From: Protula sp. h YS-2021
Lineage: Eukaryota > Annelida > Polychaeta > Sabellida > Serpulidae
Direction: 5' to 3'
Length of the DNA stretch: 64,000 nt
Assembly (NCBI GenBank): GCA_949752745.1
Contig: OX457027.1
Span: 61,548,329 to 61,612,328 of the forward strand
A model generated the notes under the pieces. That model searched no databases. It had not been told where the DNA came from and saw only the letters and a list, made by a program, of their open reading frames with translations. Shown here piece after piece: positions 34,901 through 42,662 of this stretch. A program made the translations under genes and the position numbers. Each line of letters begins with the position of its first letter. Position 1 is the stretch's first letter.

Positions 34901-36110
34901 AAATCTGCGCTGTACTTAGCGTACCTACGGCAGTCTCACGCGCCTGCTGGTTAGTGGATTGATTCGTTTGAATGTGAGACACTACGTCTACCTATCCTTC
35001 CCCTTTAAATTTTGCGTAGTCAACACGCAACAGCCTTACACACACCATATCGCCCACGGGAGATAGACGTACTCCTTGAGACGGAGTCAAGTTGAATCGT
35101 ATTCTATGTTCTTATAATTTTGTTTACGCCTTGATGATGATCAGATAAAGTAATCACTGTGGTTATTACAGGAGGGATTAGAGTCGCCCGTGCTTGGTCT
35201 GAAAGCCGCGCAGCCCTTGTACGAAGATCTAACCACGGGCAAGGCATGTCGCATGGAGACCAGTGACGAGAACGACTCGGTCTCGTACAGTGACGCGAAT
35301 CATGACGAGAGGGCTGAAACGGCTGACAACGTGGATCGCTCGTCGAGCGGTGGAGACAATGAGAGTGACCGGAACACAGCGGTGCTTAGCCAAGCGGCCA
35401 GTCACTTGTTGGCTTTCATGGAAAACCAACAAAATCACGCCATGGAGGACAATATGGTCAACCTAGCTAGGCAGAGAGCCATGGATTCTACAAATTCAAG
35501 CGTAAATTCTACGATCTCGAGGTTGAATTCAGCATCCCAACGAAGTGGCGGCTCTCCATATTCAGCGCGGACTGGCGATTTCATTTCGGAAGCTGTAATC
35601 TCTAATCAGACAAGGTCATATGGGAACCAAACATTTTCCAGTGCAACTCAAAGTGTTCCAACTTCTAGTCAAAGTTTAGCGAATTCCGGTAATGCTAATG
35701 TTATCGTAAGGAGGGTGGGCGGGGCTATGAATAACTGGGACAGAGCCCCGACCGGTTTGTTGTCTCTAGCGGAACAAGCTCTTGATTCCGATGGCGACAT
35801 GCTTGTTTCCAGTACAAACTCCCACCAGAACACGGGGTCTCGGTCCCAGCTTACAGACCGAGATAGCAGGGGTTCGAATCTCGGTAGTGGTGAGGCGTTG
35901 CCCAATGCTTCGGCTCACAGCTCATCGCAGAGCAGCTGGGAGCAGCTGCAACAAGCAGTGTTGCATTCGGTGAACCTTCAGTCTCCAAACAGAAGAGACT
36001 CGGAGGAAGATTTGGGAATGAACGCGAATATCACGTTAGACAGTTCGCAAAGTTCGGTTCCTATGCCACAGCGGAACGACAACACTGAACAGGAGTTCAG
36101 TTTTATGTGA
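7831..36110 (+). CDS. ZFP64: ZFP64 orthologue, 16-exon C2H2 zinc-finger gene (whole spliced CDS)
   Basis: Joining exons 7831-7982, 8330-8565, 8881-9042, 9317-9472, 9905-10209, 11150-11339, 13609-13705, 14368-14433, 19177-19241, 27634-27706, 30253-30455, 31575-31760, 32075-32204, 32425-32580, 33040-33169 and 35172-36110 gives 3246 nt, a 1081-aa protein. All introns are GT-AG and all phases agree. Residues 8-28 form a C2HC finger, 418-732 hold ten C2H2 fingers, and 770-1081 are low complexity and rich in Ser, Asn and Gln. The family call rests on motifs I recall from vertebrate ZFP64: DIHICG at the N terminus, NLKSH in finger 6, CDASF.REDSL in finger 10, then a TVL-hydrophobic stretch. Finger number and order match one to one. 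Vertebrate ZFP64 is a nuclear DNA-binding transcription factor or co-activator linked to Notch, NF-kB and MLL promoter control; whether those roles hold here is unknown. The start at 7831 has A at -3, but an upstream exon could supply more N terminus, because AG lies directly before the ATG. Confidence 0.93.
8330..8565 (+). CDS. ZFP64: ZFP64 exon 2: linker rich in Gly, Ser, Pro and Val
   Basis: The acceptor is a T-run ending in TTTAG at 8329 and the donor is AAG|GTATAA at 8566. It enters in phase 2 and leaves in phase 1, fitting exons 1 and 3. The roughly 79 residues are low complexity, with many Gly, Pro, Ser, Val and Gln and no fold I recognise. This matches the glutamine- and valine-rich linker after the first finger in vertebrate ZFP64. 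Confidence 0.85.
8711..8842. mobile_element. 132-bp hAT-like mini-element in ZFP64 intron 2
   Basis: The ends are GCAGGGTTCC and GCGAACCCTG (8-bp inverted core CAGGGTTC). Flanking 8-mers AGTTCAAT (8703-8710) and AGTTCAGT (8843-8850) match at 7 of 8 positions, a plausible hAT 8-bp target duplication. The interior has GACTCACTTT repeats. It ends 38 bp before exon 3. Confidence 0.65.
8881..9042 (+). CDS. ZFP64: ZFP64 exon 3: linker
   Basis: The acceptor is TTTGTAG at 8880 and the donor is AGAG|GTATGT at 9043. It is phase 1 at both ends, so it could be skipped without shifting frame. About 54 residues begin [17 protein letters not shown] and contain no zinc ligands. A small hAT-like insertion ends 38 bp upstream of this exon. 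Confidence 0.82.
9317..9472 (+). CDS. ZFP64: ZFP64 exon 4: linker with a basic end
   Basis: The acceptor is TTCCCCAG at 9316 and the donor is AA|GTAAGT at 9473. It is phase 1 at both ends, so it is also skippable in frame. It encodes about 52 residues rich in Met, Glu and Asp. The end, [17 protein letters not shown], is basic and could add to nuclear import. Confidence 0.82.
9905..10209 (+). CDS. ZFP64: ZFP64 exon 5: acidic Glu/Gln-rich region
   Basis: The acceptor is CACCTTGCAG at 9904 and the donor is GAG|GTAAGT at 10210. It enters in phase 1 and leaves in phase 0. About 102 residues are strongly acidic and rich in Glu, Gln and Val, a composition typical of activation segments. It holds a V-K-Q-E tetrapeptide that fits the SUMO consensus (hydrophobic-K-x-E). 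No zinc finger is present. Confidence 0.83.
10311..10421. repeat. Imperfect 53-bp duplication with palindromic blocks
   Basis: CATGGTATGTGC, GAGCACAA or AAGCACAA, GGTACC and GTGGCCC or GTGGGCC occur twice in the same order (from 10314 and from 10367). CATGG and GGTACC blocks are self-complementary, so the tract can fold. It lies in ZFP64 intron 5 and has no coding role. Confidence 0.5.
11150..11339 (+). CDS. ZFP64: ZFP64 exon 6: Ser/Thr/Gln-rich linker
   Basis: The acceptor is AAATTCCAG at 11149 and the donor is TTGG|GTAAGT at 11340. It starts in phase 0 and leaves one base for exon 7. About 63 residues, [14 protein letters not shown] onward, are rich in Ser, Thr, Gln and Val and end in TTILSGL. 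It is probably disordered and leads into the finger array. Confidence 0.82.
11401..12100 (-). mobile_element. Mosaic element with three ~180-bp repeats
   Basis: The ends are related: AGTTCCCCGCCG at 11401 and its inverse CGGCGGCGGGGGACT near 12095. Three monomers of about 180 bp share AACAAAAATTTTGGTCA, then AGTTTCACAGTTTCG and CAATTTTTGGTCA (from about 11495, 11678 and 11858). Before the right end lies GGACAGACGGACAA, the reverse of the GTCCGTCTGTCC tract found in other elements here. It is in ZFP64 intron 6. Confidence 0.65.
12305..13090 (+). mobile_element. Mosaic element with diverged tandem units
   Basis: It starts with the palindromic head CCCCCATATAATGGAGGTATA, then GTCCGTCTGCCCGC. 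Three diverged units share CCGATTGCTTTGAAATTTCAC and AATTGTCAAAATGACAGTATTTT. There is no terminal hairpin that I can place with certainty. It sits about 200 bp from the preceding mosaic element in the same intron. Confidence 0.55.
13396..13495. repeat. AAT/AAC microsatellite
   Basis: Interrupted AAT triplets grade into CAA triplets over about 100 bp in ZFP64 intron 6, 110 bp before exon 7. Noncoding. Confidence 0.9.
13609..13705 (+). CDS. ZFP64: ZFP64 exon 7: first half of C2H2 finger 1
   Basis: The acceptor is GATGTTTTAG at 13608 and the donor is GACAG|GTGTCA at 13706. The exon encodes a basic lead-in (SVPKKLE) and the zinc knuckle [16 protein letters not shown]. It stops one residue before the first zinc-binding His, which is in exon 8. 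The splice site therefore cuts the helix of finger 1 in phase 2. A 32-bp minisatellite starts 16 bp inside the following intron. Confidence 0.9.
13722..13988 (+). repeat. 32-bp minisatellite at the start of ZFP64 intron 7
   Basis: About eight copies of a 32-bp unit (CCCAGCCATGAATCACTTCC plus GAGTGTCTCCGA) run from 13722, 13754, 13786 and onward to 13988. The unit begins only 16 bp after the exon 7 donor. The intron start, GTGTCACTTCCTAGC, resembles the unit, so the array may have grown from the splice-site region. The exon frame stays open through most of it. Confidence 0.9.
14368..14433 (+). CDS. ZFP64: ZFP64 exon 8: end of finger 1 and start of finger 2
   Basis: The acceptor is TTTGCAG at 14367 and the donor is CAG|GTAAAT at 14434. 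This 66-bp microexon encodes HFRVH, the linker TGDRPF and CQFCDKKFS. It completes finger 1 and opens finger 2. It is phase 2 on both sides, so skipping it would join finger 1 to finger 2 in frame and drop one finger. Confidence 0.92.
16899..17031. mobile_element. Possible 133-bp MITE
   Basis: The left end, GGCACTCTAGACAAAGCGAC and on through TCCAGAATGAGAC, is similar over about 40 bp to the reverse complement of the right end (GGCACTAAAGTTAAAGTTAG and TCCGGAACAGAG). The ends are diverged and no target duplication is clear. Confidence 0.4.
18786..19056 (+). mobile_element. TCTGTC-headed noncoding element
   Basis: It starts CTCACAGGGACTATATGCG followed by GTGTCTGTCGGTCTGTCTGTC, then a body with AACTCCTGCAAGGATTTTAA. 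It ends near GCACACTGCTCTAGTTG. It shares the tetranucleotide head with elements at 12305 and 34540. No protein is encoded. Confidence 0.45.
19177..19241 (+). CDS. ZFP64: ZFP64 exon 9: end of finger 2 and start of finger 3
   Basis: The acceptor is TTGTTTTCAG at 19176. The donor is GAGT|GTAAGA at 19242, between the first and second base of the second Cys codon of finger 3. The 65 bp encode [11 protein letters not shown], the linker TGDKPYK and CQE. If the 8.4-kb intron were retained, the frame would run about 30 more codons to a stop and lose the other fingers. Confidence 0.9.
21240..21889 (+). mobile_element. Mosaic element with ~153-bp tandem units
   Basis: Two to three units share AAAATGCTACTCCT, TACAGTTTTGCTCCAATCGT, GTTACGCAGG and AAAACTGCCGAAATGGCGG. 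The element ends with CTCGGCTGGGTCGTGTCC and GGACATGCTTG at 21854-21889. The same ending recurs at 25075-25115. The 165-codon minus-strand frame across it (21449-21946) is low-complexity Lys/Phe and not a real gene. Confidence 0.55.
24400..25115 (+). mobile_element. Second mosaic copy with the same terminal motif
   Basis: Units like TGACCGAAATATTGGCC and GGCCAAATTTAAGAAAGC precede the shared ending CTTCGGCTGGGCACAGTGTC and GGACATTCTTG at 25075-25115. It contains a tRNA-like segment, so it is composite. No open frame of note. Confidence 0.5.
24683..24745 (+). mobile_element. tRNA-derived SINE head (degenerate)
   Basis: TTAGCGGGTTGG at 24691-24702 resembles a pol III A box, and GTGAATTCAAGCC at 24721-24733 resembles a B box, at tRNA-like spacing. 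A second degenerate B-box-like block (GGTCGTGAGTTGAAGTACC) lies near 24834. The cloverleaf cannot be closed convincingly, so this is a relic and not a working tRNA gene. Confidence 0.45.
25909..26058. mobile_element. pogo/Tigger-like MITE, 150 bp
   Basis: The inverted ends are CAATAAAACCTCC at 25909 and GGAGGCTTTACTG at 26058, 11 of 13 matching. The CARTRRAACCTC style is typical of pogo/Tigger elements. The left flank is TA as expected; the right TA is not preserved. It is in ZFP64 intron 9. Confidence 0.55.
27634..27706 (+). CDS. ZFP64: ZFP64 exon 10: rest of finger 3
   Basis: The acceptor is CATTTCAG at 27633 and the donor is TTTCAG|GTAATT at 27707. The 73 bp complete the second Cys of finger 3 (TGT made across the junction) and encode [17 protein letters not shown], then the linker QNIRPF. 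The Cys-x2-Cys-x12-His-x3-His spacing is only restored with this splice, which supports both distant junctions (19241 to 27634). Confidence 0.9.
27707..30252. other. ZFP64 intron 10 (2.5 kb)
   Basis: AT-rich with no exon, repeat array or transposon that I can define. A short G-rich patch (GGAGGGGATTGGAGGGGAGG) lies at about 30175-30200 just before exon 11. Confidence 0.5.
30253..30455 (+). CDS. ZFP64: ZFP64 exon 11: fingers 4 and 5, start of finger 6
   Basis: The acceptor is TTTTGCAG at 30252 and the donor is AAAA|GTGAGT at 30456. It encodes complete finger 4 (CQICSY...HLRTH) and finger 5 (CYVCQSSFK...HLRVH), joined by TGD/NGEKP linkers, and the Cys pair of finger 6. The exon is markedly richer in G and C at third positions than its neighbours. 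There is no other sign that it is foreign. Confidence 0.95.
31575..31760 (+). CDS. ZFP64: ZFP64 exon 12: finger 6 helix, finger 7, start of finger 8
   Basis: The acceptor is TCTTTTCAG at 31574 and the donor is ACCA|GTGAGC at 31761. It encodes [10 protein letters not shown] (finger 6, His-x4-His), finger 7 (CNRCNFE...HMSTH), then an unusually long linker [14 protein letters not shown] and the Cys pair of finger 8. The long linker replaces the usual seven-residue TGEKP type and may let the two finger blocks bind separately. Confidence 0.93.
32075..32204 (+). CDS. ZFP64: ZFP64 exon 13: end of finger 8 and finger 9
   Basis: The acceptor is CAACATCAG at 32074, with a weak polypyrimidine tract, and the donor is AAAGG|GTAAGC at 32205. 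The junction makes an Asn codon and completes finger 8 (CHMC with 12 residues to HKKNH). Finger 9 is [22 protein letters not shown], with His-x4-His. Phase 1 in, phase 2 out. Confidence 0.92.
32425..32580 (+). CDS. ZFP64: ZFP64 exon 14: inter-finger linker and start of finger 10
   Basis: The acceptor is TGTGTTACAG at 32424 and the donor is CTGGG|GTAACC at 32581. About 38 residues of basic linker ([13 protein letters not shown]) lead to [15 protein letters not shown], nearly identical to the last-finger motif I recall from vertebrate ZFP64. The donor GTAA supplies a TAA, so reading into the intron would stop at once (32582-32584). Confidence 0.92.
33040..33169 (+). CDS. ZFP64: ZFP64 exon 15: end of finger 10 and TVL motif
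   Basis: The acceptor is TTTAATAG at 33039 and the donor is GAACAG|GTGATT at 33170. CHMRNH supplies the two His of finger 10. The following [13 protein letters not shown] resembles the conserved stretch after the last finger of vertebrate ZFP64 (a TVLQFQ-like motif as I recall). It ends in phase 0. Confidence 0.9.
34416..34535. repeat. Near-perfect hairpin, about 43-bp arms
   Basis: Positions 34426-34458 and 34492-34524 are exact reverse complements over 33 bp, starting CATTCTGAGTGCGTACGATA. With one mismatch the arms extend outward a further 9-10 bp. The 33-nt loop is itself partly palindromic. It abuts the tandem element at 34540, so it may be that element's terminus or a separate foldback insertion. 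Confidence 0.85.
34540..34990 (+). mobile_element. Mosaic element: (TCTGTCCG)n head and 169-bp tandem units
   Basis: The head is GGTCTGTCCGTCTGTCGG and repeats of it. Units follow with CAGTCTCACACGCCCACAGG at 34592, about 34761 and about 34930 (period 169). Each contains GGATGGATTCGTTTCAAATT and GACAAAATGGCGGA. A tetranucleotide tract beside a few ~160-170 bp units is the published layout of pearl/CvA-type elements in bivalves. Confidence 0.6.
35172..36110 (+). CDS. ZFP64: ZFP64 exon 16: long C-terminal tail and stop codon
   Basis: The acceptor is TTATTACAG at 35171. The last exon encodes 312 residues ([11 protein letters not shown] onward) and ends at TGA 36108-36110. It is rich in Ser, Asn, Gln and Asp, with an acidic stretch ([20 protein letters not shown]) and many Ser-Gln and Ser-Ser pairs. 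It is almost certainly disordered and has no recognised domain. Its length and composition are lineage-specific as far as I can tell. Confidence 0.9.
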   Translation, partial: EGLESPVLGLKAAQPLYEDLTTGKACRMETSDENDSVSYSDANHDERAETADNVDRSSSGGDNESDRNTAVLSQAASHLLAFMENQQNHAMEDNMVNLARQRAMDSTNSSVNSTISRLNSASQRSGGSPYSARTGDFISEAVISNQTRSYGNQTFSSATQSVPTSSQSLANSGNANVIVRRVGGAMNNWDRAPTGLLSLAEQALDSDGDMLVSSTNSHQNTGSRSQLTDRDSRGSNLGSGEALPNASAHSSSQSSWEQLQQAVLHSVNLQSPNRRDSEEDLGMNANITLDSSQSSVPMPQRNDNTEQEFSFM

Positions 36111-38168
36111 TTAACATAGCTTGCCTCACAATACAGTATTACTTTTTATTTAAGGCTCTCATCAAACAGGTTAGCCCGTAAAGAGGTGTGTTCTAAAACA
36201 TGTTTCACTAATGTTGGTTCGTTAATAATAAGCCTAAAATTCAAAATATATTTAGTTGACCTATTTAAGATCGAACTCGTCGAGTTTGTTTAAATGAACA
36301 CAAGGAGTAATTGTTGTACAGCCATAACTTCTGTTTCAATTAATATTTATGTTCAATTGAAAATATGATCGTTATATTTAGTCATGATATTTAAGTTTTT
36401 GCCATGCTATTTTATATCTTACCATTTTTTATTTAGTCTGACATGTGACGGGGAAATCTGGAATGGTCTATAAAGCGTTTGAATATATTGCCTCTGTGAC
36501 TGTGTTTGTTACGGCGCATATTCGACAGAGCAGTGGCTGCATGTGTATCCCTCATATTTATAACTGTGTACTATGGCTCCTTGGATCTGATAACTCAAAA
36601 TGTGACTTTTCTCCCCCGCAATGTCGCTGCCTTTTGGGTCCATTTTACTCAACCTGGTTTCCGCCTGGTTTCCGCAGGCTTAAATATGGGTAACCAAGTC
36701 CAGACTTGGGTAATGAAATTAACCAAGCCCCCCCCCCCCCCCCACCCCACGTGACCCTCAGTTCCGCTCTGCTACTTGCAAAGGTTGAGTGAAATTGCCT
36801 CTAAGGCAAACAGACATTTCATACTTGGGGTTGGTGGTGGGGGGGGGGGGGGCCAGGAGTGGCGGGGGGGGGGGCACCAGTCATCAGTACGGCTTCACTA
36901 ACTAGACACTGATCTAGACCATCCGATCATATTTTCTCGTCGTTCGCAGTGTCATTAATTGGTATTGTCTTTTTTAGTTATCACCCGTCGACACATGTTT
37001 TGTGCTGACATTTTGACCTTGCTCGTGTGAAGCAAGATAATTGTTCTGTGAAATGAAATCCCGGGCGTAGCAGCCCCCATCTTTTTTTTTTTTTTCTTTT
37101 TTTCATGCTAGTCATAAATCATTATCAGTCATGTATTGTTAGCCATTAGCAGTCGCCTAGGCTAGTTTTCCACCCCAGAATAAATTGGATTGGGGGGTGA
37201 TGTCTTGTGCTACAACAAAACGCAACACTCATTGTCTGACAGGGAGTAGGACGTCTGTTCACTTTACCGCTGTTCCATAATTTTGTTGGTGGGGAGGGGG
37301 GGGGGGGGGGAGGGGGGAGGGAGTGGGAGTTCGAACCATCTTACTCACACACTACAAGATATACCATTTTATTCTGAGGGCGTGGAGTTAGCCTTCATTT
37401 CCGCCGTTTACGGCCCGGCATATGAAATGGTTTGGTCCAAGGCGTCATCCATAAAGTATGTACGAAAAGGGAGCAGAGTGGGACAAAAGGCGATCTGAGG
37501 CTAAGTGTATCTGAGGCTAGTGAATGGGTTACGTCACGTATTTTACGTGCAGGGGCTGGGGTGGGGTGGAGTCAAAAAGTCGGAACATTTTGCGTACGCG
37601 CTTAATTCATGACAATAACTTAACAACCTTATGATCCTGGCTTTAAGCTATGGAGTAAAGTTACGGCCCTTCTCTTTATAAACTATTTGCCTTCAGGTCA
37701 GCACTGTATCAAATGTTTTCTTATGTGTTTGTTCTGCAAGGTGGAGACCGGAAGTGCATCATGACAACCTTGTTACCCCTCCCCCCCCCCCCCCACAGAT
37801 GACAGGTTTTTGACACAGTGGAAGTATAACAGTATATATTTGACAACCAGAGCCACCCTACAGCAGAACTAAAATGGTCGAAGTACGGATTATTCTTGTT
37901 GTCCAATGAAAAAATGCACAGAATTACAAGTCGTAGGATCGGTGATTTAGAGTCATCAGATACTATGGGTGATGGAATTTCCAACTGATGAATATGCCTT
38001 GTACATAGACACACAGTTAAAACAACATCTGAGTGATGGTCTAGAACTGATAACGTAAATTAGGGCAGACTGAAACTTTCAAAAATGAGCGTTTCGTTGT
38101 ATTGAACGTTTAGGCTGTTCACACCGCTTACTTGTTTGAATGGTTTGTTAATTTTATTTCATAATAAA
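36111..38168 (+). other. Probable ZFP64 3' UTR
   Basis: No coding feature is seen. The first canonical AATAAA after the stop is at 37179-37184 and another is at 38163-38168, so the 3' UTR is probably at least 1 kb. The stretch contains a 16-nt C-run (36728-36743) and G-runs near 36840, 36864 and 37300. A TTA-rich tract at 38445-38530 lies just beyond. The true polyadenylation site was not determined. Confidence 0.35.
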
Positions 38169-40791
38169 GAAGTTATTCAATTAGCGTGTTTTAGTGGATG
38201 TGCTTTAATTACTGCCCTTGAGTGTGAACAGTTGTTACACATCGCTCAGTTATTCTCTGCTACCCCCCTCCCCTCCCCCCACCCTTCCTCCCCTCTCCCC
38301 CCTCACCCATTTTCTTGTGCTGTTTGGCTGTGTGTGACCTCTGCTGCCACTCCAGAAGATGCTCATCAGATGCGATGAAGAGTTTGATTATCCAATGTTA
38401 CTGTTAGAATTATCTTTACCATTCATTACAATCAATATTGTAATTATGGGTATCGTTTTTTTTTTTTTGCTAATAATATTAATAATAATTATTATTATTA
38501 AACATAATTATTATTATATTTATTATTACCAAGTGTTTTGGGGTTCAAGGGCTGCTTATTGAGCAAGTTTGATCAGTTAGGATCAGTTTTCAGAATGTGA
38601 CTACAAATTTCGGTGGGTTCCCCAAACTTTACCATTACCGGTTTGGAGAGGTAGTGGCGTGTGGAAGAGTTACAAGGTGTTTTATTTCACCATGAACGGA
38701 AGCTGGAGCGTGCTATTTGTAAGGCCGTTTTCAGATCCAGCACTAGCAAATATCGAAACGCCAAACCTTTATTTTAACAAGACTGATATTGAACCTGGAT
38801 GTTTCTATTGTTCATAGTTCTGTTGTTACACAAGCTATTTTGATGTTCAAAACGTGATCTTTTTTAAGGTCTATATAATGAAAGACAGTTCTGATCCATC
38901 TTTGACATAACACGAAAGATGCATCCTACATACTTTATGATTTATAAGTATATATCTTATGATAAAAAAAAACGAACTAGCATATCGATAATTTGTACCA
39001 CTGTGTGATGTGTTCGTATGATGCCATCATTTATATTTGAATAACGTGTCTGAATTTTGTCACTTTTTAACCTGTGTATACACAGATATGAATTCAGAAA
39101 ATGACTGCTTCACAAAAGAGCTCCATTTTCTTCATTGAGAAAAGAAGAAAGATAGAGTAGAAATGATGCTAGAACAAAATAAGAATGAAAAAAGGTGAAA
39201 AAAGGGAACAAAAATAAAAAGGACTGTCACGATACCAAGGACAGCAAAACTTTCCATACCTGAACAAATCATGTGTCATAATATCAATTCAATCTAATTA
39301 TTTTAAAAATATTATTTACAATGGATTTCTTCGTTTTTCGTGCCTAAATGTAGGAGTTTTTTATGTATGCCAAAGAAGTTTAAATATAAACCTAAGGCTT
39401 CATTTTTTTCTTTGAATTTTGGATTTGAATTTTAGAATGTTTTTTTTTCGTTTCTCTTCGTTTTTGATCTATAAATGTTTTAGTATGAGTCATTAAAGTT
39501 TAATTATAGAGCGTTCTGAGCGTCGTGCAAGTTTACAGTAGTTTCGAAGTGCAAAAAGAACGGGTTTTCTTTCCTGAACAGTGACAGTTGGTCCATTTCC
39601 GATCATCGCAAGGGAAATGTTCATTCAAATCCTTTTGTGGAAAAGTAAATTATTGAAGTCGACGTATCACACACAGTGTTATTAGAAACTTGCCAAGGAG
39701 TGATAGCACTGATCCCTGCCTGTGAAAGATGAGTAAAGGCTCTTAGAAAATGAGCCTTCAGTGGAGCAAATGGGCGAGAATTGTGAATGATATTCTGATG
39801 TCATGTCGGAGCTTAATCTACGAGTGGTCTTTAAGCGTAGTCTTGGCGCTTTTTAGTATGTGACTTACGGTGCGAGCTTCTGTTTGTTATACATGAAAAA
39901 CAGCGATCAGTCGTCTGATCTGTCAGCAAGGGTTAAATATGAATGTCTCATCACCTGTCGCAAGCCCCCCTAATGCAATAATTCTGCCCACCCCACTAGC
40001 TCTTGAGTGAGTAGCGATTATGGCGATATCTTTATGATATTAGCGCGGGATGTGTCGGAATTATGCCCCCGATCAATGCCCCCATTTTATTTGCCTGTGT
40101 CACCAGTAATTCCTTGGCACTTAACCTTTTGATAAAATAAATCTATCATCTCTTTGAGCCCCTGCATACAGATGACGGGCGAGGTAGGACTCTGATCTCT
40201 AGACCTGTTGTGTCAAGCACAAAGTTTGTCATTTTCACATTTGTGGAGTATTCCTTGTAACTCGAATCCAGTACCTCAAATGTATAGATGTTTGTGGGGT
40301 CGTAGCCGTCCTTGGTTGAGTGAAGTTTATTGCTGGAATTATGTTCGCATTGAATCGCAACACCCAAGTTAAACAACCGTAAGGGTGGGGGGGGGGGGGG
40401 GGGTGTTGCGGACGAACCCGTACCCGATAACAAGTTCGAAAAAATCACCCTCGCTGTAGGATCTAGTTGTTATGATATTTAATGAATGCCTATATTCTTG
40501 CTCATTTTACAACCAAATCAGCTATTCTCCACCGTCAAATCCAAACATGGTGCAATGGTTTTAGTGGACACTAGTTTTTGGAATTCAAGTTTTTTTTTTT
40601 TTTAATTCATTGTATTTGGATTTAAGTCAGTTGCAGTTCGTAAAGTGAAAAATATGTGTGATTAAATCCAAGGATCAATGCTACCTGAGATCAGAAGAGA
40701 GACGAGACTTCACGAGAACTCACACATGCCATCTCGAAAACCTGACTCAATTTTCTTAGTGTGGGATGTGAGATCATACTGCCCAGATAGC
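38169..40791. other. No gene recognised
   Basis: AT-rich DNA. It has a TTA/ATT tract at 38445-38530, an AATAAA at 40136-40141 that could be a distal polyadenylation signal, and a G-run at about 40386-40402. I see no repeat array and no coding feature. Confidence 0.4.
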
Positions 40792-41723
40792 AGTCCCACA
40801 TGGGGACTATGCATAATATATGTGGGTATTCCCACGTACCCACGCATAAATAATGTGTATTTTGTTGGGGAATTCCCACGTAGTTACGTGGGATTTAGGA
40901 GAGTTTGAGACTCTTTCCGATGTGTACTATGCGCATGTGAACCCATGCATTTTATAGGCATATATTTCCATGCATTTTATATGTGGGAATTCCCTCGCAT
41001 ATTAAGCATGGAATTTTAAAGGGACGACCCACCCTGGGCATACACGATAACTCCATCGAATACACAGACATGAACCTTTATAACCATAGTGCAGTTATAA
41101 AGTACTCCATAAAAGAATTTTAAGCATAAAAATTTTTGTGAAATTGGTATTTCCATGTCTAACTTTCTATTATACTTAGAAAAAAGGCAGCCCTCCACCA
41201 AAATATGCAGAAGGTAGCAAAATTTAAATATATTATCGCTCAATGGCGGCTGTTTCCGGTCTGCGATAATAAGCCCACATTGCCAGACTGCGCATAATAT
41301 ACGTGTATTTTACATGGGAATGCCCATATGGGAAATCCCACGTAAAATATACGTGTAATATACAAATGACTTCTACTGAAATTTTACGTGGGAATTCAAA
41401 AGTATAATATACATATAATATGCGTTAATTACCAATGCATTTTAGAAGTGGGCAATTCTACGTATGTTATACAGTGGAATGCCCACGGTGGGCATTACTC
41501 GGGAAAAACCATGCAGTTTACGCGTGTATCTACCCGTGCGTTTTATACGTGGGAAAGCCTATGTATATTATATGTAGAGTTTATACGGAAATCACACCGT
41601 GGGAATGTCCACGTATATTACACATGTTTTCTATGTGCCCATGCCAACGTCCCACATTCCCACGTAAATCCCACCTAAAAACAACGCGCTTTATACGTGG
41701 GACGAAAAATTATGCTAACTGGG
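40792..41723. mobile_element. 932-bp MITE packed with palindromic CCCACGTA repeats
   Basis: The ends are CCCAGATAGCA at 40792 and TGCTAACTGGG at 41723, a 10-of-11 inverted match. The interior carries many copies of GTGGGAATTCCCACGT and TATACGTGGGA in both orientations, at irregular spacing of roughly 25-60 bp. They flank a non-repetitive core at 41030-41260. It encodes no protein. No clear target duplication is seen, and the superfamily is unassigned. Confidence 0.65.
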
Positions 41724-42660
41724 TGGGAGCGTCCTGTGCGAGGGATAGTTTAAGCTTTATGACCGTGGCATTTAATTTTATTGTTGAAACAAAAATTCAA
41801 AAGTCAGATTAATTTTGTATCAGCACAATTTCAGTTTTATTTCAATTTCGACTTCGTAAATTGATGAAGTTGGTTCCTATTTCATGCGTTTATTGGTGTT
41901 AGTGAGAAGCCCCCCCCCGCCCCCCCCCCGCCCCATCTACATAAATGCATGTGAATTAACAGAAAATCCATTCTGCGGCCCCGATCTATAAGAATCAGGG
42001 ACATTGGGGTGCTTTGTGAGAGTGGGGAGGGGGGGGGGTTGTGTTGTTCCAGATGATGACTTTATGAGGATCATCATTTGCGGCTGATTAAATATTTGTC
42101 TGCCTCGTCATTCGGGGCCCATAAGAGCAAGTTAGCCGACTAAGTGTATTAACCTCAAGCCTTGTTGTCAAGATTGGGTCCTGCTCTTGGGATATTCAGA
42201 TCATTTCCATGCGTCTTGAATTATTAGCTTTCTTGAAAGACGTCATTTCATTCAAAATGGCTGTAAATTTGCAGCGAAAAATTCTTTCTGGTGACTTTGA
42301 TATTTAATTTGGGTTAATGCCAAGTATTATTACTGTGGAAACAACAACGGGTCCAAACGGTATTGAGAAAAGAAGTTGGACATAGGCTTAAAGGTTTGTT
42401 GGGCGGCATATTGGTAGCGGTGTTGAGTTTACAAGGCTATCATGATGTTTAGGTGGGCTGGTTTTCCAGTATTGTCCTTTAAGTTGAACAGGTGGTATAA
42501 ACTGGAGTATAATTTGATTAATTATTTTTACAATTTTTTTTAACAATGAACATGATGACATTCAAGGATTGTAAAGGATGTTAAGGGGTCATATATGAAG
42601 TATATGCTCAAAAATGTCAAGATTTTATTACATCTGCCCGGACCGTTGACAATAACATTA
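41724..42660. other. No gene recognised
   Basis: It contains C-rich and G-rich homopolymer patches at about 41911-41935 and 42027-42039. The rest is unremarkable noncoding DNA with no repeat structure that I can see. Confidence 0.4.
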
Positions 42661-42662
42661 GT

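Larger units (their letters stand above)
33170..35171. other. ZFP64 intron 15 (2.0 kb)
   Basis: It holds a long near-perfect hairpin (34416-34535) followed by a TCTGTC-headed tandem-repeat element (34540-34990). The rest, 33170-34415, is AT-rich with no recognised feature. Confidence 0.6.

Noticed and set aside
35851..35890. B-box-like GGTTCGAATCTC with a 7-bp stem in ZFP64 exon 16
   Set aside because: No A box at the right distance and the frame is coding; taken as chance.
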